Shown here: piece after piece, positions 1 to 11,665 of the stretch
How the letters are laid out: every line of letters starts with the position of its first letter
Numbering within the stretch: the stretch's first letter is position 1
NCBI GenBank assembly: GCA_035610835.1
Contig: CM069447.1
Span: 42,046,648-42,110,647, forward strand
Direction: 5' to 3'
Length of the DNA: 64,000 nucleotides
DNA from: Ophiura sarsii
Lineage: Eukaryota; Echinodermata; Ophiuroidea; Amphilepidida; Ophiuridae
Notes under the pieces: model-generated
The model's input: the letters and a program-made list of their open reading frames with translations, nothing else
What the model was told of the DNA's origin: nothing
The model's database searches: none
Translations under genes and position numbers: made by a program

Positions 1-220
1 CCAATATACACGAATAGCATACAGAATATGCATCCTTGTATATTGGTTCAAGATATACATTTTATAGTAAATATATTGAAATTGTCATAAGTATTGATGA
101 CAATTGAGAAATCGGGCGTGCGTCTCCCTATGGGTGTATATGGCCATCCCCAATATACACGAATAACATACAGAATATGCATCCTTGTATATTGGTTCAA
201 GATATACATTTTGTAGTGTA
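1..220. repeat. 149-bp direct repeat, two copies, each with a hairpin
   Basis: The segment starting at base 1 recurs at base 150 with few changes. In each copy CCAATATACA is followed about 26 bases later by its exact reverse complement (1-10 with 37-46, and 150-159 with 186-195), so each can fold into a 10-bp stem. It borders the 101-bp satellite, and no coding is seen. The array may continue to the left of the window. Confidence 0.8.
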
Positions 221-230
221 AGGAGCAATG

Positions 231-1228
231 GAGAAATCTCTACTTTACGCTGTCTTACAATAGCGAGATTTCTGTTATGGACATATGGATGGTAAATAGA
301 GCAATCTCTATTTTGGATATGAGGAGAATGGAGAAATCTCTACTTTACGCTGACTTACAATAGCGAGATTTCGGATATGGACATATGGATGGTAAATAGA
401 GCAATCTCTATTTTGGATATGAGGAGAAATGGAGAAATCTCTACTTTACGCTGACTTACAATAGCGAGATTTCTGTTATGGACATATGGATGGTAAATAG
501 AGCAATCTCTATTTTGGATATGAGAGGAAATGGAGAAATCTCTACTTTACGCTGTCTTACAATAGCGAGATTTCTGTTATGGACATATGGGTGGTAAATA
601 GAGCAATCTCTATTTTTGGATATGAGAGGAAATGGAGAAATCTCTACTTTACGCTGACTTACAATAGCGAGATTTCGGTATATGGACATATGGATGGTAA
701 ATAGAGCAATCTCTATTTTGGATATGAGGAGAAATGGAGAAATCTCTACTTTACGCTGACTTACAATAGCGAGATTTCTGTTATGGACATATGGATGGTA
801 AATAGAGCAATCTCTATTTTGGATATGAGAGGAAATGGAGAAATCTCTACTTTACGCTGTCTTACAATAGCGAGATTTCTGTTATGGACATATGGATGGT
901 AAATAGAGCAATCTCTATTTTGGATATGAGGAGAAATGGAGAAATCTCTACTTTACGCTGACTTACAATAGCGAGATTTCGGATATGGACATATGGATGG
1001 TAAATAGAGCAATCTCTATTTTGGATATGAGGAGAAATGGAGAAATCTCTACTTTACGCTGACTTACAATAGCGAGATTTCTGTTATGGACATATGGATG
1101 GTAAATAGAGCAATCTCTATTTTGGATATGAGAGGAAATGGAGAAATCTCTACTTTACGCTGTCTTACAATAGCGAGATTTCTGTTATGGACATATGGAT
1201 GGTAAATAGAGCAATCTCTATTTTGGAT
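231..1228. repeat. 101-bp satellite, ten monomers, higher-order period of three
   Basis: GGAGAAATCTCTACTTTACG recurs at about 231, 331, 432, 533, 635, 737, 838, 939, 1040 and 1141, a spacing of 100-102 bp. Diagnostic bases (GCTGTCTT or GCTGACTT; TTTCTGTTATGG or TTTCGGATATGG) sort the monomers as A B C A B C A B C A, a ~303-bp higher-order unit. Each monomer carries a perfect 8-bp stem around CAAT (for example 294-301 with 306-313) and a longer AGAAATCTC/GAGATTTCT pair. The minus-strand reading frame across it is only the repeat being read through. Confidence 0.93.
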
Positions 1229-1398
1229 GTAGGTTAACAACTAATGAATTTCTGTCTATAGAATAAAACAATATGGACACCAATCTTCGGAGAAATCACA
1301 CTTTGTAATAGCACGATCGTAACTTGTTTCATTCTCATCTCACTCTCTCATTGGGTAGGACACATCTGTACTGAACGGTAGCATAGTTCTATGGATCT
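1229..1398. other. Spacer between two satellites
   Basis: Unique-looking sequence between the 101-bp and 138-bp arrays. No coding or repeat structure was recognised. Confidence 0.5.
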
Positions 1399-1829
1399 AG
1401 TTGTTCTTCCGTCGCCGGGGAGGTGGAGGCAATACCATACAGCATACTTTTGTCAATGAGACAATTGCTGTCGTCGAACAAAAAGGGGTATGGAGGATAT
1501 CTCTACCTGGATTGGTAAGGTAGTTCTTCTGGTGTAGTTGTCTCGTCCGTCACCGGGGAGGTGGAGGCAATACCATACAGCATACTTTTGTCAATGAGAC
1601 AATTGCTGTCGTCGAACAAAAAGGGGTATGGAGGATATCTCTACCTGGATTGGTAAGGTAGTTCTTCTGGTGTAGTTGTCTCGTCCGTCACCGGGGAGGG
1701 GAGGTGGAGGCAATACCATACAGCATACCTTTGCCAATGAGGCAATTGCTGTCGTCGAACAAAAAGGGGGATGGAGGATATCTCTACCTGGATTGGTAAG
1801 GTAGTTCTTCTGGTGTAGTTGGTGAGTTG
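1399..1829. repeat. 138-bp tandem array, three copies
   Basis: The core around CCGGGGAGGTGGAGGCAATA begins near 1415, 1553 and 1691. The third copy has a small extra GGGGA insertion. Each copy contains TTGTC, a short loop and GACAA, a small hairpin. Copies are nearly identical, so the expansion looks recent. Confidence 0.9.
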
Positions 1830-2689
1830 AAGTTGGAAATCAACTAATAGACACAGTATCCAGGCTTGAATTATTCAAGAACGGAAGGTGATGGTAGCCA
1901 TGATGATGCGGGACACGAGAGGGAGAGAGAGTGAGTTCACAGCAAAACATGTGCTGGCGTGTTGAGTCATAGAGAAATCAGTATTACCGTGTATTTTCTC
2001 CGTAGATCAATGTTGGATATTTCATTAGGAAATCAAACGGTCATCATGATTAAAACTTCAAAACACGCATATTTGTCTGTCAGTTGGCACAATAAAACAA
2101 TCATTTATTCATTCATCATTCCGATATATACAAAATCATGTTGGTTATAAATACATATGAATAAAACTTGACTTGATACGGTGAGTATGTCTATGTGAAG
2201 TCCATTCTCACCTTGAATTTGTTTTCGCCTGTGCTTTTATTACTCAACTCGTCTCGCTCAAGTCCAAACCGCAAGTGAGCAAGCAGACGATTCAAACCCA
2301 AAATCCCAACAAAATTAACCCTACCCAAAATCATCACGTCATTCGTGATCAAAACAACTTAAACCAATCACAGAGCTTTGAACAAGGACCCATGAATAAA
2401 TTAATATCACGCCAAACGAATCATGTACAGGTCGGCCGGTGATTGGCTAACCGTACGATCACGAGCAGCATGATAAGTAACTTGGACTGCTGATTGGATA
2501 ATACTGTCATGATCACGCATGATAAAAGTTAATTGACTTGACCCATGACCTCATTTCCCATAATGGTAGCGTCCAGAAGTCTTTGGTTTGAACCAAACAA
2601 CAACAATCTTCATTCATTCATTCAATGTGTACAACGAGTATCATCATGTATTAGAAAAGCAATGTACGGATTGATATCAAACTAGGATT
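1830..2689. other. Non-coding stretch without recognised features
   Basis: AT-rich sequence with short open frames that lack codon structure or recognisable motifs. A segment near 2565-2605 (an 'ATGGTAGCGTCCAGAAGTCTTTGG' type string, not quoted in full) resembles one near 3711-3735, which suggests old dispersed repeats. Confidence 0.4.
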
Positions 2690-4100
2690 TAAATCGTGAG
2701 TATCTATTCTTATCAATAACATTGGCTTACATGAACGGTTACAATAATGTATTACAGTGTAGAGACCTAAAATATCTGGCCGTCGTAGACGTACAACGGT
2801 AAGCACAGCATCACTCAGACATGTAGGCTTGAATAGGGCATTGTCTAATTCATAACAAATCAACTGTATCATTATAATTCTACTCGTAGATCGCGTACGC
2901 ATATAGGCTACAATATCGGATTGAAACGTATTCTCGTACTACTGAATTGGTTAACAAAACCTCAAGTATTATTGATTGCAAAACTAAATTATCACACTTC
3001 AATGTGTATTATACAAGTACACTGAATGGATCATTTACATAACATGTTGACAACCTTGGCGTAATATTCAATCATGTACATTTTATCTTTGATTATTTTG
3101 ATCTTATCAATAACAGTGGCTTACATGAAACGGCTGCAATAATATATTACAGTATAGAGACTTAAATATGTAAGCACAGCATTTCTCAGACACGTAGGCT
3201 TAAATGGGGCATTGTCTAATTCATAACAAAACAACTGCATCATTATAATTCTACTCGTAGATCGCGTACGCATATAGGCTACCATAGCGGATTGCAACGT
3301 ATTCTTGTACTACTGAATTGGTTAACAAAACCTCAAGTATTATTGATTGCAAACTAAATTACCACACGTCAATGTGTATTATACAAGTACACTGAATGGA
3401 TCATTTACATAACATGTTGACAACCTTGGCGTAATATTCAATCATGTACATTTTATTTTTGATTATTTTGATCTTATCAACAGTGGCTTACATGAAACGG
3501 CTGCAATAATATATTACAGTATAGAGACTTAAATATGTAAGCACAGCATTTCTCAGACACGTAGGCTTAAATGGGGCATTGTCTAATTCATAACAAATCA
3601 AATACATCATCATAATTCCACTCATAGTTCGCGTACGCATGTAGGCTACAATATCGAATTGAAATGTATTCTTGTACTACTGAATTGGTTAACAAAACCT
3701 CAAATCCAAAATGGCAACGTCCAACCGTCTTTGGTTTAACCTAGCGAGTGTTCAAAATAAACCTTTACTCAGCGCGTACACCGAATTTCATCCCTAGCGA
3801 GTGTTCAAAATAACAACCTTTACTCAGCGCGTACACCGAATTTCATCCCTAGCAAACAATTCATGGATTAATATCAAATAGAATTACACCCGTGAATATA
3901 ATGGTTCTTAAACAAAACCTGTGGTTAATGTGATGTCAACATGAAAAGGGCTGCAATAATGTATGACCGTAGAGACTTAAAATTCTGACCGTCGTAGACA
4001 CACATATGGCATTCATTAAACATGTAGGCTTTTGTGAGGCACTGTCTATAATTTATAACAAATCAAAATACGTTATTATAATTCTACTCTCAGTTTCCGT
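2690..4100. repeat. Decayed tandem repeat, ~370-450-bp period, four copies
   Basis: The segment with GGCTTACATGAA, then a CTGCAATAAT-type string and TAGAGACTTAAA, recurs with anchors near 2727, 3121, 3488 and 3939. Each copy continues into GTAGGCTT, CATTGTCTAATTCATAACAA and TCGCGTACGCAT. The middle two copies are closest. The frame on the minus strand at 2651-2902 lies in this repeat and is not a gene. Confidence 0.8.
3741..3848. repeat. Two-copy 53-bp tandem duplication
   Basis: CTAGCGAGTGTTCAAAATAA starts at 3741 and again at 3794. Both units run through ACTCAGCGCGTACACCGAAT and TTCATCC; the second has two extra bases. It is nested inside the larger decayed array. Confidence 0.88.
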
Positions 4101-5755
4101 ACGCACGTAGGCTGCAATATTAGATCGAATCGTATTCTTGTACCAACTATTTTATTACACCAACGCTCGGGACGACTATAGTTTAGAAACACTGAGTTAA
4201 ACAATCGTGTGTTTACATCCCTCTCGTAAATAATAGCCTATACAGAAACTGTCGCAAATAATAATGTGTATGGTGAATGGGGACGAATTATCGGGCCGTT
4301 GCCGGACATAATAAAATGGAACTTTGGTCGGATCGAGCACATTACAAACTAGGATCATTACAGCATCTCACATACAAAGTCTTCTCAGCAATGTGTATAT
4401 TATTCCACTCACAATGCATAACATGTGTGCGTACAAGGATCTAAATCAGATCAAGGCAAGTAAGCTTATTAATTTGACATTGACTGAAATAGCGTTTTGG
4501 CATAAACTTCAAGATATAGAATTAGTCCAAGTGAAAATCAACGGAAAGGAAATATCATGACCATAATGCAATATATTGAAACAAACATCTGCTTTTGTCA
4601 GCAAGGCCTGGAGGCATGGCCTAGGCTTATTGTAATCAACAATCATAAAAATCGTAGGCTTCAATAAAACAAATGATGATCGTGGTGCTGAATGTGAAAT
4701 ATAATATCTAAGTCTTTGAATACATCATAAATCACGATTAAAGGAGAGAGATAAAAAAAAATGAAACGGGGGACACAATAAATAAAACCCAGTTTCATTA
4801 CAGTATCATGGCTATTTATAATCCTCATGGAGCAAATAAGGACCCTAAATACGCCGAAAGCCAATGATGTAAAAGTATACCCTTTTTCTTAATTTGGCTT
4901 GTTTTGATACCCTATTCACGTTACGTACGTAACGTGCCCCAGCTTGAAAAACTACCCTAATTACGTGATTTCTTGGACATGATACCCCTCTTGTAATGAC
5001 CACTGAGCACCCCGGGTTAAAGGTATATTATGTGATGTCCCTTTTTAAAGGTATATTATTGAGATGAAGACTGTCAGATGAAGACTCGCGTACCTACATG
5101 TAGCACAGCCATATCAAACAACTTGAACATCAAACAAGCACCCCTCACCCTGCAAACGGACAAATGGTAAACGGGCGAGTTCGTGGCAGGCGAGTTTCGG
5201 GTAGGTGACTTTGCGAGAATGGGCGAGTTGAGCATCGGTCAAGTTACACACGTCACCAATGTTTACATTTTGGATCGGGGCCGGGTGTCTCGTTCGCGCC
5301 ACACACGTAAATATTTTTATGGAATTGGAATCCAGCTTTAAAGAAAAGTGACCAATTGTACATGGTCTCAAACAGGGAATCTCGTTAATAGTGGGGTAGT
5401 CAATTGCCACCGATGGCTCGTTTGCCAATTTAAAAATCGAACAGGGAATCTCGGTCGGTAATAATTGATCTCGGTCGGTATTAAGAGCAAAATTCGGCAG
5501 CTAGGTAAATGCCGTAAGGTATGTATGGCATGGCAGTACTCTCTGCTTTTTTGTTTTTGGTCACGTTTTTTAACCTCGGCACCACAAAAAGGTGGTTTTG
5601 TTACATTTTAGAGGTTTTTTGTCTTTAGGCTATTGTATTTGAGTAACTCTCTATCAAATTGACTTGTGTTTAGGCTTAGCCTTATCTTAAAGACAAATTT
5701 AATACCTTTTTACACAGACGACGGTGGCCACGCGAAACCTAAATTTTGAATTCGT
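4101..5755. other. Non-coding stretch with fragments of a TTAA-type foldback element
   Basis: No gene is recognised. At 5022-5041 and 5045-5060, TTAAAGGTATATTATG recurs; this matches the end of the foldback element at 45739-46111, so two partial ends appear to be present. The minus-strand frame at 5114-5428 (104 codons) has no family motif and no splice context. Confidence 0.45.
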
Positions 5756-5766
5756 AGTGAATAACT

Positions 5767-7424
5767 AGTCCTTTGGTACCAAAATCTAGGATTTTGGTAC
5801 TTACTAAAGGCACAGTGTTGAAGGGAACCAATTTAATAACCTAACCATTTTTTTGACCAGACTTATTGCATAGTCTATTAAAGCAATTGGTCACAGGTCA
5901 CTAATAGGTATATCAAATGAGGTGGGATCGTTTCAAAAAATCCTTAAAATCGTGATACGTGTCTCTATTTTAAATAGAAGTTGTCAAAAAAACATAACAT
6001 TTTTGGTATCATATTAAAGACAATTTATCCAGCTACCGAATAAAAAAAGAATTAAAGCCACATGTTTAGCAACAGTGAAGTTATCAATCTAAACGTTGAG
6101 TGAGTCAAGGGTGGGAGCGGTGGATGAGGAGCCGGTGGATGAGGCGCCCATAGGTTTCTACACAAAATAGTGGAAAACTAGAACTTTTGAAATTGATGCC
6201 ATTTTAAAATTATACATAGGAAAGTTTTCAAACTTCTCATATGTGTTAATAACATGTGCCTGCTACTATGAATAATAATATTGAATTGTTATCTAGACAT
6301 TCTCTACTAGAATATGATGTTCAATTCAGGGAGTGTTTTAATGTAAAAAACACACAGTTTTATTCATTTTATTGATTAAACAATGGCCAAATCGCAGTCT
6401 CTCTATTTCATTTGTGTGACTCTTCGGTCCTTTTCTACCCTGGGTAGTAAAACATTTAACTAAAAAAGCCAGAAGTGTTTCTTCACAGAATTGTTCATAG
6501 ATTTATGAAAATTTTGCTATTTAGACCTATTTTGGACCACCCTGTATTTAAAATAAAAGGAACTTTAACGATATTCGTGTAGTTCATTTTGATAAGTATT
6601 TTCTTTTAAATTAAATAGTCCATGCTAACTTAATTTCATAGAATATTATATACAAACCTTCATTTTATGCATTATTTCATCATCATTTTAGACACCCTGT
6701 ACTTTTCCTGTGAACATTTTGGGCAAGTGATTCTTAGCAAATTTGGTAGCACCTTCTGCGGTTGGTCTGATTTTGGTGACTATCTTCAGCTAAACCCTAA
6801 TTGTACAAACTATCAAAATATTTTGTGAGGAGCAAAAACGATCAACTTTTTTATGTTCCACCCTATACAAATTTTACACACCCTGTATAATTTGATTCTT
6901 TTTTGCAAAAATTAAAAATCTTGAATCATAAGCTTTTCAACGATATATAGTTTGTGGGTCATTAAGTATGTAAAACTTAAGTTTTGTCCCGTTTAATCAG
7001 ATTTGGTGCATTCCTCAACATTATTAGAAGTGAAACATTTTTTTGGACCAGTTTGTGACTTCTGACCAATTGAGTCTCCTGTGGAAGTCAATAACTTCTT
7101 ATTCTATTCATCCATTTATTAATTTATTGATTCTTTTGTCATGTTTGTCCTATGCTTGGCATGCATGGATTAACAATAGGCCTAATCCCAACATCTTTTC
7201 TGGCATTTCTGGAGCAATCAATAACTTCTTTTCATAAACATGATGCCTTATATCAAGATGAGATGGATGCTGATTACGCAATCTGCCACAGTTTAGTTAC
7301 AAGCATGGACTTATTTTATAGACTGATTAAGTCTGAAAGGCTGTGTTTCAAGAGATGGTTTGCTTCCACCTTACACACTTGCCTGAGTAAGTACCAAAAT
7401 CCTAGATTTTGGTACCAAAGGACT
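5767..7424. mobile_element. 1.66-kb DNA transposon with perfect 39-bp terminal inverted repeats
   Basis: Bases 5767-5805 start AGTCCTTTGGTACCAAAATC and are the exact reverse complement of 7386-7424. AGTGAATAAC flanks both sides (5756-5765 and 7425-7434), a likely 10-bp target duplication with one extra T on the left. Each end is itself palindromic (GGTACCAAAATC then a GATTTTGGTAC string). No transposase is seen; two short frames near 7043-7433 have no recognisable motif, so it looks non-autonomous. The superfamily is uncertain: a 9-10-bp duplication would suit a Mutator-like element, but that is inference. Confidence 0.72.
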
Positions 7425-7960
7425 AGTGAATAACACGTAATTGCGATTGTTAATCTTATAATTTTGACAAATTCATCATAATTAGAAGAATTTTCATCGT
7501 TAACTGGGCGATGACTGTTAGAAATAATTAAGAATGGTGCACTCCCGCTGCCTTATCATTGCTTAGGCCAAAAAAATGTTATGTTTTCCTCGACCGCCCG
7601 CTCGTAAGATTTAGGGCCGCTCAGATTTTTTTTCTTTTCAGATTTTTTGTAAAAAAACCACCTTACACACTTCCCTGAGTAAGTAAGTACCAAAATCCTA
7701 GATTTTGGTACCAAAGGACTAGTGAATAACACGTAATTGCGAATGTTAATCTTATCATTTTGACAAATTCATCATTATTAGAAGAATTTTCATCGTTAAC
7801 TGGGCGATGACTGTTAGAAATAATTCAAAATGGTGCACTCCCGCTGCCTTATCATTGCTTAGGCCAACAACAAAAAATGATATGTTTTCCTCGACCGCCC
7901 GCTCCTAAGATTTAGGCCCGCTCCTAAGATTTAGGGCCGCTCAGATTTTTTTTTTTTTTT
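7368..7960. repeat. 292-bp tandem duplication covering a transposon end and its flank
   Basis: CCACCTTACACACTT begins near 7368 and again near 7660. Both units contain the 39-bp transposon end, the AGTGAATAAC flank, CGTAATTGCGA, the ACTCCCGCTGCCTTATCATT string and a CTCGACCGCCCGCTC/TTAGGGCCGCTC tail. Both copies keep the same junction, so the element was inserted before the duplication. Confidence 0.85.
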
Positions 7961-8104
7961 CAGATTTTTTTTTTCAGATTTTTTTTTAACAGTTTAAACA
8001 TTAAATTAAGTGTTTATAACATAATGTGCGACTCTTAGAATGATTTCAACTTCTTGTTGGCTGAACTTTGAGCTTCCGCTGGTAAAAGAAAATTTAACAA
8101 TTAA

Positions 8105-8165
8105 AAAAACAACAACAAAAAATGCCCGCTCGCCCCTCCTCTCTGAAAGTTGTGGAGGACAACAT
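8105..8165. repeat. Dispersed repeat with a CGCCCCTCCTCTCTGAAAG core
   Basis: The GCTCG..CCCCTCCTCTCTGAAAG core followed by TGGAGGACAACAT recurs near 39563-39606. Related CTCGACCGCCCGCTC strings occur at 7595, 7893 and 51743. All are next to long T or A runs, which suggests one family of short dispersed elements. Confidence 0.6.
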
Positions 8166-10560
8166 GACACAAAAAATTGTTGGCCTTATTGGGTCGTCTG
8201 AGACAGGCATGGCCAGCGTCGCGTCGTCTGCTACAATCACGCCTTATCGGTATAGCGCCACCAATTCTATGCCGACCAAATTTTAATTTAAAAGTGGCTT
8301 CCGATCGGCAAGCTAAGTGGCACACCCCTGATGTGATGTGCGATCTAGCATCTTTCCCAACTGATCGAATTACAATATTCATAAAATGCAAATAACGCCA
8401 CACCCCTCCTCTGTCACTGTCAGACAAAGCCATCCACAATTTAAAATTCGTATTTTGTTCTAGGTACAATTACAAATTAATTTTAAATAACCAGTTCTGA
8501 ATGTTTCGTGTCATATAAGAACTAAATTCTGCTATCATCAAAGTAAAATAAGTTTTACTCTAAATCACAATCAGCTTTTTTTGACCATTGATGTACTATT
8601 TCTGTGCCACACAAATCATGTTTTGAGCCGACAAAATCTACCACGTCTTAGGTCGTCTGGTTTGCTATGACCATGATAGTGCGCCCCCTCTAAAACCGTC
8701 CCCCGCCAATTTAAGCATAGTAAACGGGGGACTTCGCCTTCGAGATACTTGTCCCATAGTTATATAGTCTCTGGTTTAAGTTTAATTAGTCAGGGTGGTT
8801 GAGGGAGTGGCCAGAGGAGGGAGTGGAGGAGGAGGAGATTGCTATGTAATACACGGGTGGAAAATTTATTAAACTCAAAATGTCCTAACAGACAAATGGT
8901 AGCGGTGTGGTATAGAAGTCCCAAGTATGCAAATGATTCCATTGAATACAATGTCATGCTCTACGACCACACACAGTAATCAACAACTGACTATCTTATT
9001 GTCCTATTTTCATGAATGGATGGGGGGGGGGGGGGGGGGGGGGCACTATTATCTCAAGATGGTTTCTTTTGACCTTCATTAGAAAGTATTACTGGACTCC
9101 TGCCTCAGGAATGTCTTTAAGACCTATGACCACAACTGGTGCTACTAGCCAAAGTAATTAATTGTCATTACTTTATATGCAACACATATTATTATGATAG
9201 GCCTACTTTAAAATGCCCACCATTGCAGGTTGAGTTATGTTATCAATAACTGTTGTGGATGAGATGAAAACATAATATTCATGTACTGTACATGGCAGTG
9301 TAAACACCCTGTATATTAAATTGCTGTGTGAACAATGCTTTATAATCACATAGTGATGATTAAACTTAACGATAGTCACTCAAAAACTTGTTCTGAATTA
9401 TCATATATTTCCTAACTTGTTTAAATTGGGTTTTTTTCTTCAGTATTTAACATTGGGTATTTTGACCACCCTGTATATATATATATATATATATACTTCC
9501 TAATAAGCTGACTAATTAATATTGTATTTGCTGGATGGGTAATTTACTCAAATACAACAAAAACATGTCATATGGATTCCTTGGGTGAACTAGCCGCAAT
9601 TACGATATTTTACCACTACTGGCCTATGGAAGCGAGCAGTCGAAATGGGCTCAAATTTTACATTTTTCGTCATTGTAAAATAACTGCTCTCAATATCCCT
9701 TATATCTAGCTATACAGTCTCACTGAGACTGTGTGCTTTCAGAAAATATTTATTTCAGTGAAATATTGTGCTTCTAACATTCGGAAATTCGAAGAAAATC
9801 ATTATTTTTTTCGGTCAAAATCAGGCCATTTCCTGTGAAACACTAGCGTTTTGCGCGCATCCGTATATTTTCCAATTACCGTAGTTTCGTTCTAGAAATA
9901 CCGATTCCTTAAATCCAGAAAGTGATTCTGTGAAATTTTGTCAGCTATCTCCTCGTGTTAAATCCATTTTGATTGGACACTGGTAACCCTCGGAAAAATG
10001 CCATCCAATGAAATTCTGTTTTACAAAATACTACGGGCGAGTTTTGTTAGTTACGTAGTCTTGTCTGAGTCTTGTTGTGTGACGTCATTATTGACAAGCT
10101 TCAACAGCCGCTATATATCTGGATAAACAAAGGATACGCACGCACAACAAGACTTGTTTGCAGACTATCACCCTCCATCAACGCTTCAAACTTTCCGAGA
10201 GTTGTTGTTGTTTTTCTCCGCTATTCTCGCCAAATTGTGATTAAGTTCTTCAAATATTATAAATTTTATATCACATTGTAGCTTAAACATTACGGAATAT
10301 TTAGTGATATTTTGAATGCAAAACTCCACCCAAAACTCTCCTTAAGTGATTGAGATACATTCGCTGTGAAATGTTAAAAATGTTGTTATAACATGCGTGG
10401 GAAGCACGCCGGTCAAATTGGACCACACCAATGTAGCGGGGGTAAATCTCCGTGAGTCGCGACTTGGTTCCTGGTTAAAAGGCATAGTTTCTTTAACTCG
10501 AAATAATATATTGTTGTACAAACTGTACAATAGTTCAATGTTTTAAATAGTCAGAAAGTA
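8166..10560. other. Non-coding stretch with a G run and a TA microsatellite
   Basis: A G run of about 22 bases starts near 9022, and a TA dinucleotide tract lies at about 9475-9495. Two copies of the ACCCTGTATA motif occur near 9307 and 9470. The overlapping frames at 8101-8469 and 8177-8395 on opposite strands have no recognisable domain. No gene is supported. Confidence 0.45.
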
Positions 10561-10945
10561 GATATAGAGCGATAGCAATACTATCCTATCAAGAAGATGA
10601 CCTCACATGAATTAAAACCCCTATTTACAATAATGGACCGGTCCATACGGCCGTGTCTGCTTGTGTGTATAGCTATGTTTGTTCAAGAGCAGTCAATCGA
10701 TATGTCCATTCATTCATTCATATTTATTCAGTACTCATCAAATTACAATTGCACAATATCAAAATACACATGTATATATAAAAGCACACATAAAAGACAT
10801 AAAAGCAAGATGCTTGCTAGAGTACGGCAGGTTTGGGAAAATGTATAAAATACCAGGAGAGTACCAAGGATAGCCCAAAAAGCCTCCATAAAGGAAGCTT
10901 ATTTCCATTGGGGTCCAGTGACCACTACAGCGTGTTTTGGTGCTT

Positions 10946-11090
10946 TTTAGGTCGTCCGTAGGAAGAGACCTTATGGCAGCATCCTTCGTGTGTGTTGTCT
11001 GTGTTGTGTGTGTTGTCTGTGTTGTGTGTGTTGTGTGTGTTGTCTGTGTTGTGTGTGTTGTCTGTGTGTCAACAATTTGGTATACACTTT
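10946..11090. repeat. Dispersed repeat, second copy near 49078-49185
   Basis: GCTTTTTAGGTCGTCCGTAG, then GAGACCTTA and GCATCCTTCG, recur near 49074 with the same order. Both copies end in AACAATTTGGTATACACTTT. The copy here leads into the AGGTCA array; the distant copy does not. Confidence 0.75.
10977..11072. repeat. TGTGTTGTC/TGTGTTGTG minisatellite
   Basis: About ten 9-bp units alternate TGTGTTGTC and TGTGTTGTG. The open frames across it on both strands (repeats of VCVVCV or THTTQT type) are produced by the simple repeat and should not be taken as proteins. Confidence 0.9.
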
Positions 11091-11665
11091 TTGTTTTGTC
11101 CATTTCTTTTCCATACATTGACCAATTGCAATCAAACTTCGGTCATAGATGCAACATGGAAACCTTCATATGTTAATGAGGTCAAAGGTCACATACCAAG
11201 GTCAAAGGTCATCTGAGGTCAAGATGTAAAATTTAGTATACACTTTTTGTATTGTCCATTTCTTTTCCATACAATGACCAATTGCGCTCAAACTTCGGTC
11301 ATAGATGCAACATGGAAACCTTCATATGTGAATGAGGTCAAAGGTCACATACCACGGTCAAAGGTCATCTGAGGTCAAGATGTAAAATTTAGTATACACT
11401 TTTTGTATTGTCCATATCTTTTTTTTCCATACAATGACCAATTGCAACCAAACTTCGGTCATAGATGCAACATGGAAACCTTCATATGTTAATGAGGTCA
11501 AAGGTCACATACCAAGGTCAAAGGTCATCTGAGGTCAAGATGTAAAATTAAGTACACACTTTTTGTCTTGTCCATTTCTTTTCCACACAATGACCAATTG
11601 CAACCAAACTTGGGTCATAGATGCAATATGGAAACTTTCATGTTAATGAGGTCATATGTAAAATT
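11078..11665. repeat. 156-160-bp tandem array with AGGTCA direct repeats
   Basis: TATACACTTTTTGT recurs at 11081, 11237 and 11393, with a variant at 11553. The first three units contain AGGTCAAAGGTCA, two AGGTCA half sites one base apart, and a second GGTCAAAGGTCA followed by TCTGAGGTCA. This is the classic DR1 layout bound by RXR/HNF4/COUP-type nuclear receptors. The layout is visible; any binding is inference. The fourth unit is decayed. Confidence 0.88.

Noticed and set aside
231..1228. Regular 101-bp repeats as a possible CRISPR array
   Set aside because: Units are fully repeated with no unique spacers, the genome is eukaryotic and no cas genes are present.
5114..5428. 104-codon minus-strand frame
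   Set aside because: No recognisable domain, no splice signals of quality and no repeat of it elsewhere; isolated open frames of this size occur by chance.
10759..11216. Frames with VCVVCV, SVLCVL or THTTQT repeats on both strands
   Set aside because: They are read-through of the TGTGTTGTC/G minisatellite and would be open in any frame.
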